Made by a program: the position numbers and the translations under genes. Below the pieces are notes generated by a model. It was not told the DNA's origin, ran no database searches, and saw nothing but the letters and a program-made list of their open reading frames with translations. Below are positions 1 through 6,877 of a stretch of DNA of 18,758 bases, piece after piece (positions within the stretch are counted from its first letter, which is position 1; every line of letters begins with the position of its first letter). Origin of the DNA: an uncultured Hyphomicrobiales bacterium (GTDB lineage Bacteria; Pseudomonadota; Alphaproteobacteria; Rhizobiales; Xanthobacteraceae); contig CAITEM010000082.1 of NCBI GenBank assembly GCA_903891395.1, forward strand, positions 1 to 18,758, written 5' to 3'.

Positions 1-190
1 CGAAGTTCTGCGTGTCGCGGGTGTTCTGGTTGGCGTAGCTCGCGCCGTTGGTCAGGTTGCCGTTGACGCCGAAACCGACCTGCTGACGAACCCAGCCGCC
101 GACTTTCAAGCAGAAATCAGTGCCGGGGATGTAATAGAAACCCGCACCGTACAAGCTACAAATCTTCACGTACTGGACGGATTTTTCATG
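1..190 (-). pseudogene. Porin N-terminal fragment, cut by the window edge, no visible start or signal peptide
   Basis: Reading the minus strand from about 187 to 1 gives about 62 residues that include VQYVKICSLYGAGFYYIPGT, then FCLKVGGWVRQQVGFGVNGN and an Asn/Thr-rich stretch. This block is the conserved start of the mature Bradyrhizobium-type outer-membrane porin (Omp2b-like family), which forms trimeric beta-barrel pores. In intact relatives a signal peptide of about 22 residues and a short linker precede it. Here an in-frame TGA lies at 191-193, with no ATG or export signal in the same frame. In another frame the bases just upstream read LAAQADD, which resembles the end of a signal peptide, so an N-terminal frameshift is possible, but no convincing hydrophobic core lies before it. 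The rest of the gene lies outside the window. The porin identity is fairly secure; the pseudogene status is inferred from the broken 5' end. Confidence 0.6.
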
Positions 191-556
191 TCATCCGCCT
201 GCGCAGCCAGAAAACGTTGGCACACGACACAGCGCGCGGGTCTCGCTTGCGGCAAAGCGGATCGTCAGCGACCGGGGCTGCCGTGGGTCGAAAGAAAAAC
301 CAACCCGCTGACCGGACATAAAACTTCGCAACCTCACCCGCGAAGGAACGGCACCGCACGATAGGTATAGTCTAGGTGGCGTGCCGAATCCGACGGATCA
401 GCGTTGGCATTCGGCGACTCGGCCGAACGCCTATGATTGTCTTCGACAACGGTGTGATTTGGGTAAACAGGCGCACGCAATCGGGCACGCGGCGCAAAGC
501 GTGCGATCAGATCAAGCAACCTGTTTGTGAAGCGCGATTGAGCGCGTGGCCCGCTC
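191..556. other. Gene-free stretch between the porin fragment and the integrase
   Basis: About 366 bases with no recognisable coding region, RNA gene or terminator. The short open frames here have no family resemblance and no ribosome-binding site. I looked for a copy of the tRNA-Pro 3' end that could serve as the second attachment site and found none. Confidence 0.5.
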
Positions 557-1807
557 TTAGTTCGAGCGCGATATGCCGGGCACAATCGGCGTTGTGCTGG
601 CCGGGCCACCGAAATTCCCGAAGCCGCCGCTGGGATAGGTGACGACCTGCTCGATCAGGTCGGCGGCGCCGCTCAGCGTTTCCTGGGTGAGATGCGCATA
701 ACGTTGCGTGGTGCGCGCGTGTAGATGACCCAGCAAGCCCTGCACCACGTAGAGCGACACGCCGCGGTTCACAAGAAAGCTGGCGAAGGAATGACGCAGA
801 TCATGCAGGCGGACATCGCCGAGGCCGGCGCGTTCGCGCATACGGCTCCACGGGAAAAACAACGACGCCGACGGCCGCCCGGTGACCTCCGAGGGGAAAA
901 TGTAGGGATTGCCTTCAATCCGTGGCATCGCCGTCAGCAACGCGATCGCCGATTGGTTCAAGGCAATGACGCGCGCCCGCCCCGATTTTGATTTCGGCAC
1001 CAGCAGCGTTTTGTTCTTCCAGTCGACGTAGTCCCATTTGGCGAAGGTGATCTCGTTGCGCCGGCCGCCGGTGAGCAGCAGCAGCATGACCGAGCGCGCC
1101 GCGGTCTGGTTCTCGTCGCCTTGGATGGAGCGGACCAGGCTTTCGGCTTCGTGCTCGGTGAGAAAGCGATTGCGCTGCACGTCCGGACCGGCGCTCAAGC
1201 CGGCTGCCGGGTTCTCGATCCCGCCCGGCACCTTCCATTTGCGAGCGAGGTTATAAAGGTAGCGCAGGATCACGATGACGCGGTTCATGGTGCCGGACGC
1301 GTAACCGTCGGCGCGCATGCGATTGATCAGATCGGAAATATGGTCGGTCTTGATTTCGTCGATAGCCAGCGCGCCGAGCTTCGGCAAAATGTGAATGCGC
1401 AGCACCGTCTCGTCGGTCTGGCAACTGGTCTTATAGGTTTGCACAAACGGCATATAGCGTTCGTGCACGAAGTGGCTAAGCAACGGCACCGCGCGCATCT
1501 CGCGGCGTTTTTGCTGCGGATCGGCGCCGAGCAGCGCTTCGGCGACGATCTGGCGCGCCTTGCGCCGGGCCTGATCGAGGCTGAGGACATCCGACGGGCC
1601 AATCTTGTACTGGCGCTCGCGGCCACGCTCGTCTGTATAGCGCTGATAATAGGTCTTGCCGCCCGAACAACGCACTTCCAACATAAAGCCGCGCTGGGCC
1701 GCGTCGAAATAGTCGGTCTTCTTGCGCGCCTGCGCGCAGAGGGCCTGACGGACAAAATTGGCTGACAACGCGACGGTCGGCATACGCGGGTACTCTTTCG
1801 CGACCAC
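557..1807 (-). CDS. Tyrosine recombinase / phage-type integrase
   Basis: Site-specific tyrosine recombinase of about 416 residues that would integrate and excise a mobile element. Numbering is from the GTG at 1807. Residues about 12-95 form an arm-binding N-terminal domain of the DUF4102 kind (FDAAQRGFMLEVRCSGGKTY, then a block ending in LSLDQARRKA). Residues about 110-200 are the core-binding domain. Residues about 215-385 are the catalytic domain, with Arg249 in TGGRRNEI, a candidate Lys272 or Lys274, HDLRH (His335, Arg338), LLGH (His361) and the Tyr370 nucleophile in RYAH. The catalytic set is complete, so the enzyme looks functional. The GTG at 1807 has AAGGAG three bases upstream; ATG at 1783 is the alternative start. 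A Gly-rich tail of about 27 residues follows the catalytic domain. The gene starts about 280 bases from the 3' end of tRNA-Pro, which suggests that tRNA as its target. Confidence 0.93.
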   Translation of the reverse strand: MVAKEYPRMPTVALSANFVRQALCAQARKKTDYFDAAQRGFMLEVRCSGGKTYYQRYTDERGRERQYKIGPSDVLSLDQARRKARQIVAEALLGADPQQKRREMRAVPLLSHFVHERYMPFVQTYKTSCQTDETVLRIHILPKLGALAIDEIKTDHISDLINRMRADGYASGTMNRVIVILRYLYNLARKWKVPGGIENPAAGLSAGPDVQRNRFLTEHEAESLVRSIQGDENQTAARSVMLLLLTGGRRNEITFAKWDYVDWKNKTLLVPKSKSGRARVIALNQSAIALLTAMPRIEGNPYIFPSEVTGRPSASLFFPWSRMRERAGLGDVRLHDLRHSFASFLVNRGVSLYVVQGLLGHLHARTTQRYAHLTQETLSGAADLIEQVVTYPSGGFGNFGGPASTTPIVPGISRSN

Positions 1808-2086
1808 TGTCTCCTTTTCCCGCAGGCCCGCTGTGCAATACCCGTAAAAAGGCAACTTTGGTTCGTAAACACCGCGTTAACTTTTTAGTAATCATCAAAT
1901 ATTAGCAAGCTTAAATCATATAATATGATCTTTAGTACCAATAATATTCGGTTGTTGTTGTCGCTCTATTCGCGCGCGCCCCTGTGACAAAGTAACTCAG
2001 GCGTGAACAACTTAATAAGCCGAATCAATACGTTAGTCCTCACGGTTTCGTGATGCAACTAAAAGCTGGGAAATTTCATTTTGAAA
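1808..2086. other. AT-rich spacer between integrase and tRNA-Pro, probable attachment-site and int promoter region
   Basis: This spacer is visibly richer in A and T than the rest of the window, most strongly at 1870-1960. It holds a 15-base palindrome, ATCATAT-A-ATATGAT, at 1915-1929. Spacers between an integrase start and its tRNA target often carry recombinase arm sites and the int promoter. No gene is visible here. The role is inferred from position. Confidence 0.45.
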
Positions 2087-2163
<77 letters not shown>

Positions 2164-2220
2164 ACGATTGAGGTCTGGTACACGCTTCGACCCAAGCCAG
2201 CAAGCAAACCCCGGGGGGCC

Positions 2221-2673
2221 TCAACGGCTGCTGAAGATCGGATGGGCGACCCGGTCGCCAACGGCGATGCCGAGCTTTCGGGTGGTGCCGGCGATCACTT
2301 CCAGGACGCCCCGCACGGGTCCGCCCGAGGGGATGAGCTTGCGCGAGAGCGGCTCGGCGTTCTCGGCGATCCGCAGGATGCGCCCGTCGCCCCGGATAAA
2401 GATGATGTCGAGCGAGATGTAGGTGTTTTCCATCCAGAACGAGGTGTCCTGCTCGGTCTGGAAGTCGAACAGCATGCCTTGGCCTTCCGGCAAGGACTTG
2501 CGGAACATCAGACCCTTCTGCCGCTCAGCGTCGGTGACGGCCATTTCCACCGAAAACGGATGGACGCCGGTCTTGCTGGCGATCTCGAGAGTCTGCTGAT
2601 CGGCCGCCCGCAACGGACCGGCCGCCATCAGGAGACCGAACAAGGCAAAGGCGGCAAAGGTCAAAGCGCGCAT
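2221..2673 (-). CDS. DUF192 family exported protein
   Basis: A protein of about 150 residues. It opens with a signal peptide (MRALTFAAFALFGLLMAAGP, ending in an LRA-ADQ cleavage region) and continues with one DUF192 domain. The typical family blocks are visible: FSVEMAVTDAERQKGLMFR, GMLFDF, SFWMENTYISLDIIFI, and a C-terminal ILEVIAG-like block (VLEVIAGTTRKLGIAVGDRV). The biochemical role of DUF192 is not established; bacterial members are small periplasmic or secreted proteins. ATG 2673 is chosen because the signal peptide begins there; a GTG sits six bases upstream. The gene lies 67 bases downstream of the double cold-shock gene on the same strand, probably in one transcript. Confidence 0.9.
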   Translation of the reverse strand: MRALTFAAFALFGLLMAAGPLRAADQQTLEIASKTGVHPFSVEMAVTDAERQKGLMFRKSLPEGQGMLFDFQTEQDTSFWMENTYISLDIIFIRGDGRILRIAENAEPLSRKLIPSGGPVRGVLEVIAGTTRKLGIAVGDRVAHPIFSSR

Positions 2674-2740
2674 GCGCACGCCTTTACGCGGCCTCAGCCG
2701 TAGCGGCAATGGGAAAATCGGTGGAATGACGGACGGAACC

Positions 2741-3244
2741 TTAGTGGGATGCCAGACCCAGCGGCCCGCCGTCGGGCCGTACTTCGGCGGCCATCAAGCC
2801 CTTGGGACCAGGCCCGAAACGCACCAGCACGGTCTGCCCCGGCCGCAGCTCGGCGAGACCGTAACGGCGCAGCGTTTCCATGTGCACGAAGATGTCTTCG
2901 GTACCGTCGCCGCGCGTCAGAAATCCAAAGCCGCGCAAGCGGTTGAACCACTTGACCTGGGCGCGCTCGAGGCCCGAGGTCGCGGTCACCGTGACGTGGG
3001 TGCGCGGCGGCGGCATCTGCGCCGGGTGCAGCGCGGTCGACTCGTCCATCGAGACGACGCGGAAAGCTTGCAGGCCCTTCTGACGCTGGGACACTTCGAC
3101 GACAATCCGCGCGCCTTCATAGGCGGTCTGGAAACCGTCGCGGCGCAGACAGGTGACGTGCAGCAGCACATCCGGCATGCCGTTGTCAGGAACGATGAAG
3201 CCGAAGCCTTTGGAGACGTCGAACCATTTGATGACACCGGTCAA
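2741..3244 (-). CDS. Double cold-shock-domain protein (frame appears shifted near its N-terminus)
   Basis: Two cold-shock domains in one chain. The first starts at TGVIKWFDVSKGFGFI and continues with PDVLLHVTCLRRDGF; the second starts at AQVKWFNRLRGFGFL and continues with EDIFVHMETLRRYG. Both carry RNP1-like (KGFGFI, RGFGFL) and RNP2-like (VLLHV, IFVHM) nucleic-acid-binding motifs. They are joined by a linker with PPPRTHVTVT. The family binds single-stranded RNA or DNA. This reading frame has no ATG or GTG upstream. The first available codon is TTG at 3244, just before the first domain. In-frame residues above it read PGTVRDLIDDTATDLVEL, which I recall as the conserved N-terminal part of this family in Bradyrhizobium relatives, so the true gene probably starts at 3348 in another frame. 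Either both domains are made from the TTG, or the gene is broken by one base. Confidence 0.88.
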   Translation of the reverse strand: MTGVIKWFDVSKGFGFIVPDNGMPDVLLHVTCLRRDGFQTAYEGARIVVEVSQRQKGLQAFRVVSMDESTALHPAQMPPPRTHVTVTATSGLERAQVKWFNRLRGFGFLTRGDGTEDIFVHMETLRRYGLAELRPGQTVLVRFGPGPKGLMAAEVRPDGGPLGLASH

Positions 3245-3348
3245 TTCGACGAGGTCGGTCGCCGTGTCGTCGATGAGATCTCGGACCGTTCCTGGCCGGA
3301 GAGGAGAGTTGTGCCTGGCATTTTCGATTCAATCCCGTCCGCCGCCAT
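3245..3348 (-). pseudogene. Displaced N-terminal segment of the cold-shock protein (one-base frameshift)
   Basis: ATG at 3348 opens MAADGIESKMPGTTLLSG and then runs out of register (QERSEISS) to a TGA at 3243-3241. Switching frame near 3294-3297 gives PGTVRDLIDDTATDLVEL, which leads straight into the first cold-shock domain. One extra G in the plus-strand GG at 3294-3295 would join the two parts in a single frame. This is either a real mutation or a base-call or assembly error in a short G/C run. Confidence 0.6.
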
Positions 3349-3482
3349 GACCCGCCGTGTTGCTGGCGCCTCTTAGAGAGCGCTTCGACGAATCTGTGGA
3401 TTGAAGATAACACCGAGGCTCGAACCGCAAAGTGCAAAGTTTGCTTGCACACAACTCTGTACACAGCGGAAACCCTTGCGAA

Positions 3483-4244
3483 TCAGTTGCCAATGAAGGG
3501 TTCGAACACGTCGCCGATGTCGTGACGAACGACCAGGTCGGCCAGTTCGTCGAACTCGGTCGGCTCGCGATTGATGATGACGAGTGCGGCGCCGTTGCGT
3601 TTCGCCATCAGCGGAAATCCCGCCGCCGGCCACACGACCAAAGACGAACCGACGGCCAGAAACAGATCGCAATGTCTGGCTAATTCTTCAGCACGCTGCA
3701 TCGCGGCAACGGGCATGGCCTGGCCGAACGACACGGTCGCGGTTTTTATGTAACCACCGCAGGTACAATCAGGCGCGTGCTGGCCGGCGGCCTGGAATTG
3801 CTCCCGCATCCACGACACTTCGTAACGCTGCGCACATTCGAGGCAGGTCGCGTACGTGGTATTGCCATGCAACTCGACGACGTCTTGCGGCGCGATGCCG
3901 GACATTTGATGAAGATTGTCGATGTTCTGCGTCACGACCGCCGGCACTTTGCCGGAATGGTAGAGCGTCGCCAGCGCGCGGTGGCCCCTGCCCGGCTCGG
4001 CCTGCGCGAAACTTTGCTCCATGACGAAACGCCGCCGCCAGGACTCGTCACGCATGGCGCGGCTCGCCAAGAAGTCGTCGAACGGGATGGGCCGGTTCTT
4101 GGTCCACAGACCGCCCGGCGACCGAAAATCGGGAATGCCGCATTCGGTCGAGATGCCGGCGCCGGTGAACGGCAGAATCCGGCCGGCGGCCTTGATGAGG
4201 CTGCGCAATTCTGTGATCGCAGTCTTAAGATCGGGCGGTGTCAT
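3483..4244 (-). CDS. cobB: NAD-dependent protein deacylase, sirtuin (Sir2/CobB) family
   Basis: A cytosolic enzyme of 253 residues that removes acyl groups from protein lysines, consuming NAD+ and releasing nicotinamide and O-acyl-ADP-ribose. Visible motifs are GAGIS (28-32) with IPDFRSPGGLW for NAD binding, TQNID (105-109), the catalytic His126 in LHG, four zinc-binding cysteines (134, 137, 160, 162), and GSSLVVWPA (199-207) with VIINREPT (222-229) in the Rossmann fold. The length is normal and all catalytic residues are present. It is transcribed divergently from the glyoxalase I gene, with 61 bases between the two starts. I see no strong Shine-Dalgarno before the ATG. The acyl preference (acetyl, succinyl or other) cannot be decided from this sequence alone. 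Confidence 0.93.
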   Translation of the reverse strand: MTPPDLKTAITELRSLIKAAGRILPFTGAGISTECGIPDFRSPGGLWTKNRPIPFDDFLASRAMRDESWRRRFVMEQSFAQAEPGRGHRALATLYHSGKVPAVVTQNIDNLHQMSGIAPQDVVELHGNTTYATCLECAQRYEVSWMREQFQAAGQHAPDCTCGGYIKTATVSFGQAMPVAAMQRAEELARHCDLFLAVGSSLVVWPAAGFPLMAKRNGAALVIINREPTEFDELADLVVRHDIGDVFEPFIGN

Positions 4245-4305
4245 TGCTGTATGGTGCCGTCATTCCGGACCGGGTGGGTTCAAGCCAATTCGTGAGGTAA
4301 AGATC

Positions 4306-4746
4306 ATGCGATATCTGCATACGATGCTGCGCGTGCGCAATCTCGACGCCGCGCTCGATTTTTACGTCAACAAACTTGGCCTCAAGGAGACCCGCCGGCG
4401 GGTTGACGAAAAGAATCGCTACACGCTGGTCTTTCTCGCCGCCCCCGGCGATGCCGAGCGGGCCCGGCAGATGAAGTCGCCACTGGTCGAATTGACCTAC
4501 AATTGGGATAGCGAGACCTATGGCGGAGGGCGTAATTTCGGCCATCTCGCCTATGAGGTCGATGACATCTACGCCACCTGCGAGAAGCTGATGAAGGCCG
4601 GCGTCACCATCAACCGGCCGCCGCGCGACGGCGTCATGGCTTTCGTGCGCTCGCCCGATCTCCACTCCATCGAACTGTTGCAGAAGGGCGAGGCCAAACC
4701 ACCGCAGGAACCGTGGAAATCGATGCCGAATACGGGCAAGTGGTAA
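4306..4746 (+). CDS. gloA: Lactoylglutathione lyase (glyoxalase I)
   Basis: A metalloenzyme of the vicinal-oxygen-chelate fold, 146 residues long. It converts the hemithioacetal of methylglyoxal and glutathione to S-lactoylglutathione in the cytosol. The four metal ligands known from E. coli GloA line up with His5 (YLHTMLRV), Glu62 (LVELTYNW), His80 (FGHLAYEV) and Glu123 (SIELLQ). The paired beta-alpha-beta-beta-beta modules also fit: LDAALDFYVNKLGL in the first, and IYATCEKLMKAGV with FVRSPDLHSIELL in the second. The ATG at 4306 is preceded by GAGG at a normal distance and places the first histidine at position 5, so the longer upstream frame is not used. The protein ends with a Pro/Lys-rich tail, as in other proteobacterial GloA. 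Confidence 0.95.
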   Translation: MRYLHTMLRVRNLDAALDFYVNKLGLKETRRRVDEKNRYTLVFLAAPGDAERARQMKSPLVELTYNWDSETYGGGRNFGHLAYEVDDIYATCEKLMKAGVTINRPPRDGVMAFVRSPDLHSIELLQKGEAKPPQEPWKSMPNTGKW

Positions 4747-4793
4747 GCGGGGTTGCCGCTGGCGGGGAAGGTCTTTATACGCCTCCCCACGCT

Positions 4794-4869
4794 GCGCCCT
4801 TCGTCTAGAGGCCTAGGACACCGCCCTTTCACGGCGGTAACAGGGGTTCGAATCCCCTAGGGCGCGCCA
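4794..4869 (+). tRNA. tRNA-Glu(TTC), with encoded CCA
   Basis: A full cloverleaf. The acceptor stem GCGCCCT pairs with AGGGCGC, the D arm contains GTCTAGAGGCCTAGGAC, the anticodon stem CCGCC/GGCGG encloses CTTTCAC (anticodon TTC), and the T arm is CAGGGGTTCGAATCCCC. Discriminator G and CCA end at 4869. The last 13 bases overlap the stop end of the convergent minus-strand gene. The gene starts 47 bases after the glyoxalase stop. Confidence 0.96.
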
Positions 4870-6470
4870 ATTTCCGCGGCAGCACTGCCTTTTGTCTCCC
4901 GCCGCGGTTCCGGCGGCGGAGCGGACTGCATGTCCGCGAGCGCCACCCGAACAGCGGCATAGACCTCATCGACGGCAATGCCGTCGCCCATGCACTGGAA
5001 TTTCGTCGGATTGGGACACCACTCCGAAAACAACCGGCTCATGTTGTCGGGCTTGCTTTGATTCAGAACCACCGGATCAAGCATCCACTGATAGCAGGGA
5101 CTGAAACTGCAGGCCGGTGCAATCGCGGTGGTCCGCCACCCGGCCACACCGTGCCTGAACGGCAGCCGTTGCCGGCCGCTGACGACGGAATAGAGGCCCA
5201 CAATATGGATCGGCGTGGCGCCGGCCAGTTGGACCGGGCCGCTGTCGGTCGAGACCAGAACGTCGGAGACGCGCATCAGCGCGACGGTCTCCAAGAGGTC
5301 GAGCCGGTCCATCGCATTGACGGCGCCGGGAATGTCGATCGCGTGGACGCCCCGCTGTTCAAGCTGCACGGACTTCCCGATCAGGATTACCTGGTGGCCG
5401 TCGTCGCAAAGGCGCCGGCACAAGTCGTGCCATTTGGCAGGCCGCCAGGTCCGGTTTGGATCGCCCATCGCCGGGTGGATCAGCACGCGCTGACGGCCAG
5501 ATGCCGGCGGCGGCAACGCGGCCGCATAGGCCGCGTGCTGGACGGCAGCCGGATCGGCCAGCACGACCTCCTTCGCGTTCGCCGGCGCAGTCAGGCCGAA
5601 AGACTCCAGATAGGCGTCGACCTGATGCAGCCGCGATATTCCAAACGCCGCACCATTGAGATCGGCGTACCGCACGCCGCCGCTGTCGCGGTAACGTTCC
5701 TCTAACGCCGTCAAAGCATGCCGATCCGTGAGCACGCCATCGAGCGCCGGGCTTGTTTCAGCCAGCGCGCGCAGCGCCGGTGACGTCAGAAGGTAGATGG
5801 GTTTAGCGGTGGCCTCTTTCAAAGCCTTGGCGGCCGCCAGCGCCATGACAACATCGCCCATTCCGCCATGGCGATCGAGGCAGATGGCGCCGAAGCTTTG
5901 CAGCGAGCGACCGGGCGCAAACGGCTTGCGCGCCTTCAACTTCGTCGCGGTCGATCGAATGATGTTGATATTGGTGCGCGCCAGCTCGGCAAGCGCTCGG
6001 TCGTTCTCCTGGCGCCGCGCGACGAGTTCGGGATCTGGAAAATAAAGCGCCTCAATGGTTTCAAAGTCGACGCCGAGCGAAGGGGCAAGCGAACGTTGCT
6101 GCTGCTTGGTCGCTTGCCAGACCTCGCCGACGGACAGATCGAAATATTGCAAAGCCTCGGGCGTGATCCGGCGCACGCAACTCGGATCGTCGAGAAAATC
6201 GCGATGCAGTGGATACCGGCTGTGGATTTCGATGACCGCGTCCGGCTTGGCGACGCGATACAGTTCGCGCATGACCGATCCGAATGCCGCGGCCGACGCG
6301 CCGAGATGTTCGAGAACGAACTTCAAGACGATTTCGTCGGCGCTCGCGTCGGAGAATGGCCACGGCGCGCGTTCCAGATCGAGAACCAGATCCGGTTCGA
6401 CCGCGGCGTCGTGATCGACATTGGTCCAGCCGATCCGATAGTCGCGTCCGCATCCGAGGTTGAGCTTCAC
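4857..6470 (-). CDS. Methyltransferase - glycosyltransferase family 9 fusion protein
   Basis: About 537 residues in two parts. Residues 1 to about 140 form a class I SAM-dependent methyltransferase: motif I is LNLGCG (3-8), followed by WTNVD, a DLVLDLE acidic strand, and FVLEHL. From about 195 to 520 is a glycosyltransferase family 9 (heptosyltransferase-like) fold: GGMGDVVMALAAAKALK (about 202-218), HPAMGDPNRTWRPAKWHDL, VILIGKS, and the nucleotide-sugar site with STDSGPVQLAGATPIHIVGL. It ends with several cysteines (ACSFSPCYQW, EWCPNP, QCMGDG). GT9 enzymes act at the cytoplasmic face in LPS or surface-glycan assembly. The pairing suggests a methylated or decorated glycan, but donor and acceptor are unknown. 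GTG 6470 has GGGGAG eight bases upstream; GTG 6506 is the alternative start. The TAG stop lies inside the tRNA-Glu gene on the other strand. No other glycan genes are adjacent. Confidence 0.85.
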   Translation of the reverse strand: MKLNLGCGRDYRIGWTNVDHDAAVEPDLVLDLERAPWPFSDASADEIVLKFVLEHLGASAAAFGSVMRELYRVAKPDAVIEIHSRYPLHRDFLDDPSCVRRITPEALQYFDLSVGEVWQATKQQQRSLAPSLGVDFETIEALYFPDPELVARRQENDRALAELARTNINIIRSTATKLKARKPFAPGRSLQSFGAICLDRHGGMGDVVMALAAAKALKEATAKPIYLLTSPALRALAETSPALDGVLTDRHALTALEERYRDSGGVRYADLNGAAFGISRLHQVDAYLESFGLTAPANAKEVVLADPAAVQHAAYAAALPPPASGRQRVLIHPAMGDPNRTWRPAKWHDLCRRLCDDGHQVILIGKSVQLEQRGVHAIDIPGAVNAMDRLDLLETVALMRVSDVLVSTDSGPVQLAGATPIHIVGLYSVVSGRQRLPFRHGVAGWRTTAIAPACSFSPCYQWMLDPVVLNQSKPDNMSRLFSEWCPNPTKFQCMGDGIAVDEVYAAVRVALADMQSAPPPEPRRETKGSAAAEIGAP

Positions 6471-6664
6471 CCGTGCCGCTCCCCGGGCCGCCAAATGGCC
6501 CGTCACCGCATCGAATCGATGACAGTTTAGCGGTAGTTGGAATTAAACGGTACGGAAGTACCCAGAATCGGACGGTGGTCGGACATCACGCCGATGTCAT
6601 GCTCATGGCAGCCATGCGACAGCGTCCTGCGCACGGCGCGTTATTTAACGTAGAAATTATAGGC

Positions 6665-6716
6665 CGATTGAGTCGTTGCGGGATACACCTGTACCGCCCT
6701 GCAACCGGCTCAATCG
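6665..6716 (+). promoter_or_regulatory. Imperfect hairpin in the leader of the small membrane-peptide ORF
   Basis: CGATTGAG (6665-6672) pairs with CTCAATCG (6709-6716). Inside it, GTTGC pairs with GCAAC and GGG with CCC, giving about 16 base pairs with one internal loop, one bulged T and a 14-base terminal loop. It ends directly at the Shine-Dalgarno AGGAG (6717-6721). No T-run follows, so it is not a standard terminator. It could be a 5'-UTR element that sets translation or mRNA stability, or a protein-binding palindrome. The function is inference; the pairing is seen directly. Confidence 0.5.
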
Positions 6717-6730
6717 AGGAGCGTCAGGCC

Positions 6731-6877
6731 ATGATGATGAACAGACACAGTGTAATGGCTTCGCTGCGTCGCGACGTGTCGTTCGTCGGCAATGCTGTGG
6801 TCGCGGTGGTGTTCGTCGGGTTCGCCAGCCTGGCGGTCGCTGCTACGTTGTTCGACTTGGTGTCGATCCGCCACTAG
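6731..6877 (+). CDS. Possible small single-pass membrane protein (48 residues)
   Basis: An open frame of 48 residues starting with three consecutive ATG codons (6731, 6734, 6737). AGGAG at 6717-6721 lies nine bases before the first, which supports translation. A charged N-terminal part (NRHSVMASLRRDVS) precedes one hydrophobic span of about 22 residues (VGNAVVAVVFVGFASLAVAA), then LFDLVSIRH and a stop. The predicted topology is one transmembrane helix with a positively charged cytoplasmic N-terminus. The last 35 bases overlap the end of the convergent epmB. I do not recognise a family. The same frame is open further upstream, but that part has no start signal and no protein-like composition. 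It could be a spurious frame. Confidence 0.45.
   Translation: MMMNRHSVMASLRRDVSFVGNAVVAVVFVGFASLAVAATLFDLVSIRH

Noticed and set aside
1121..1765. A 214-codon plus-strand frame within the integrase
   Set aside because: Antisense to a complete tyrosine recombinase; no start signal and no recognisable domain.
6473..6730. Upstream extension of the small membrane-peptide frame to about 134 residues
   Set aside because: It would overlap the start of the divergent fusion-protein gene and run through the hairpin; composition is not protein-like and the good ribosome site is at 6717-6721.
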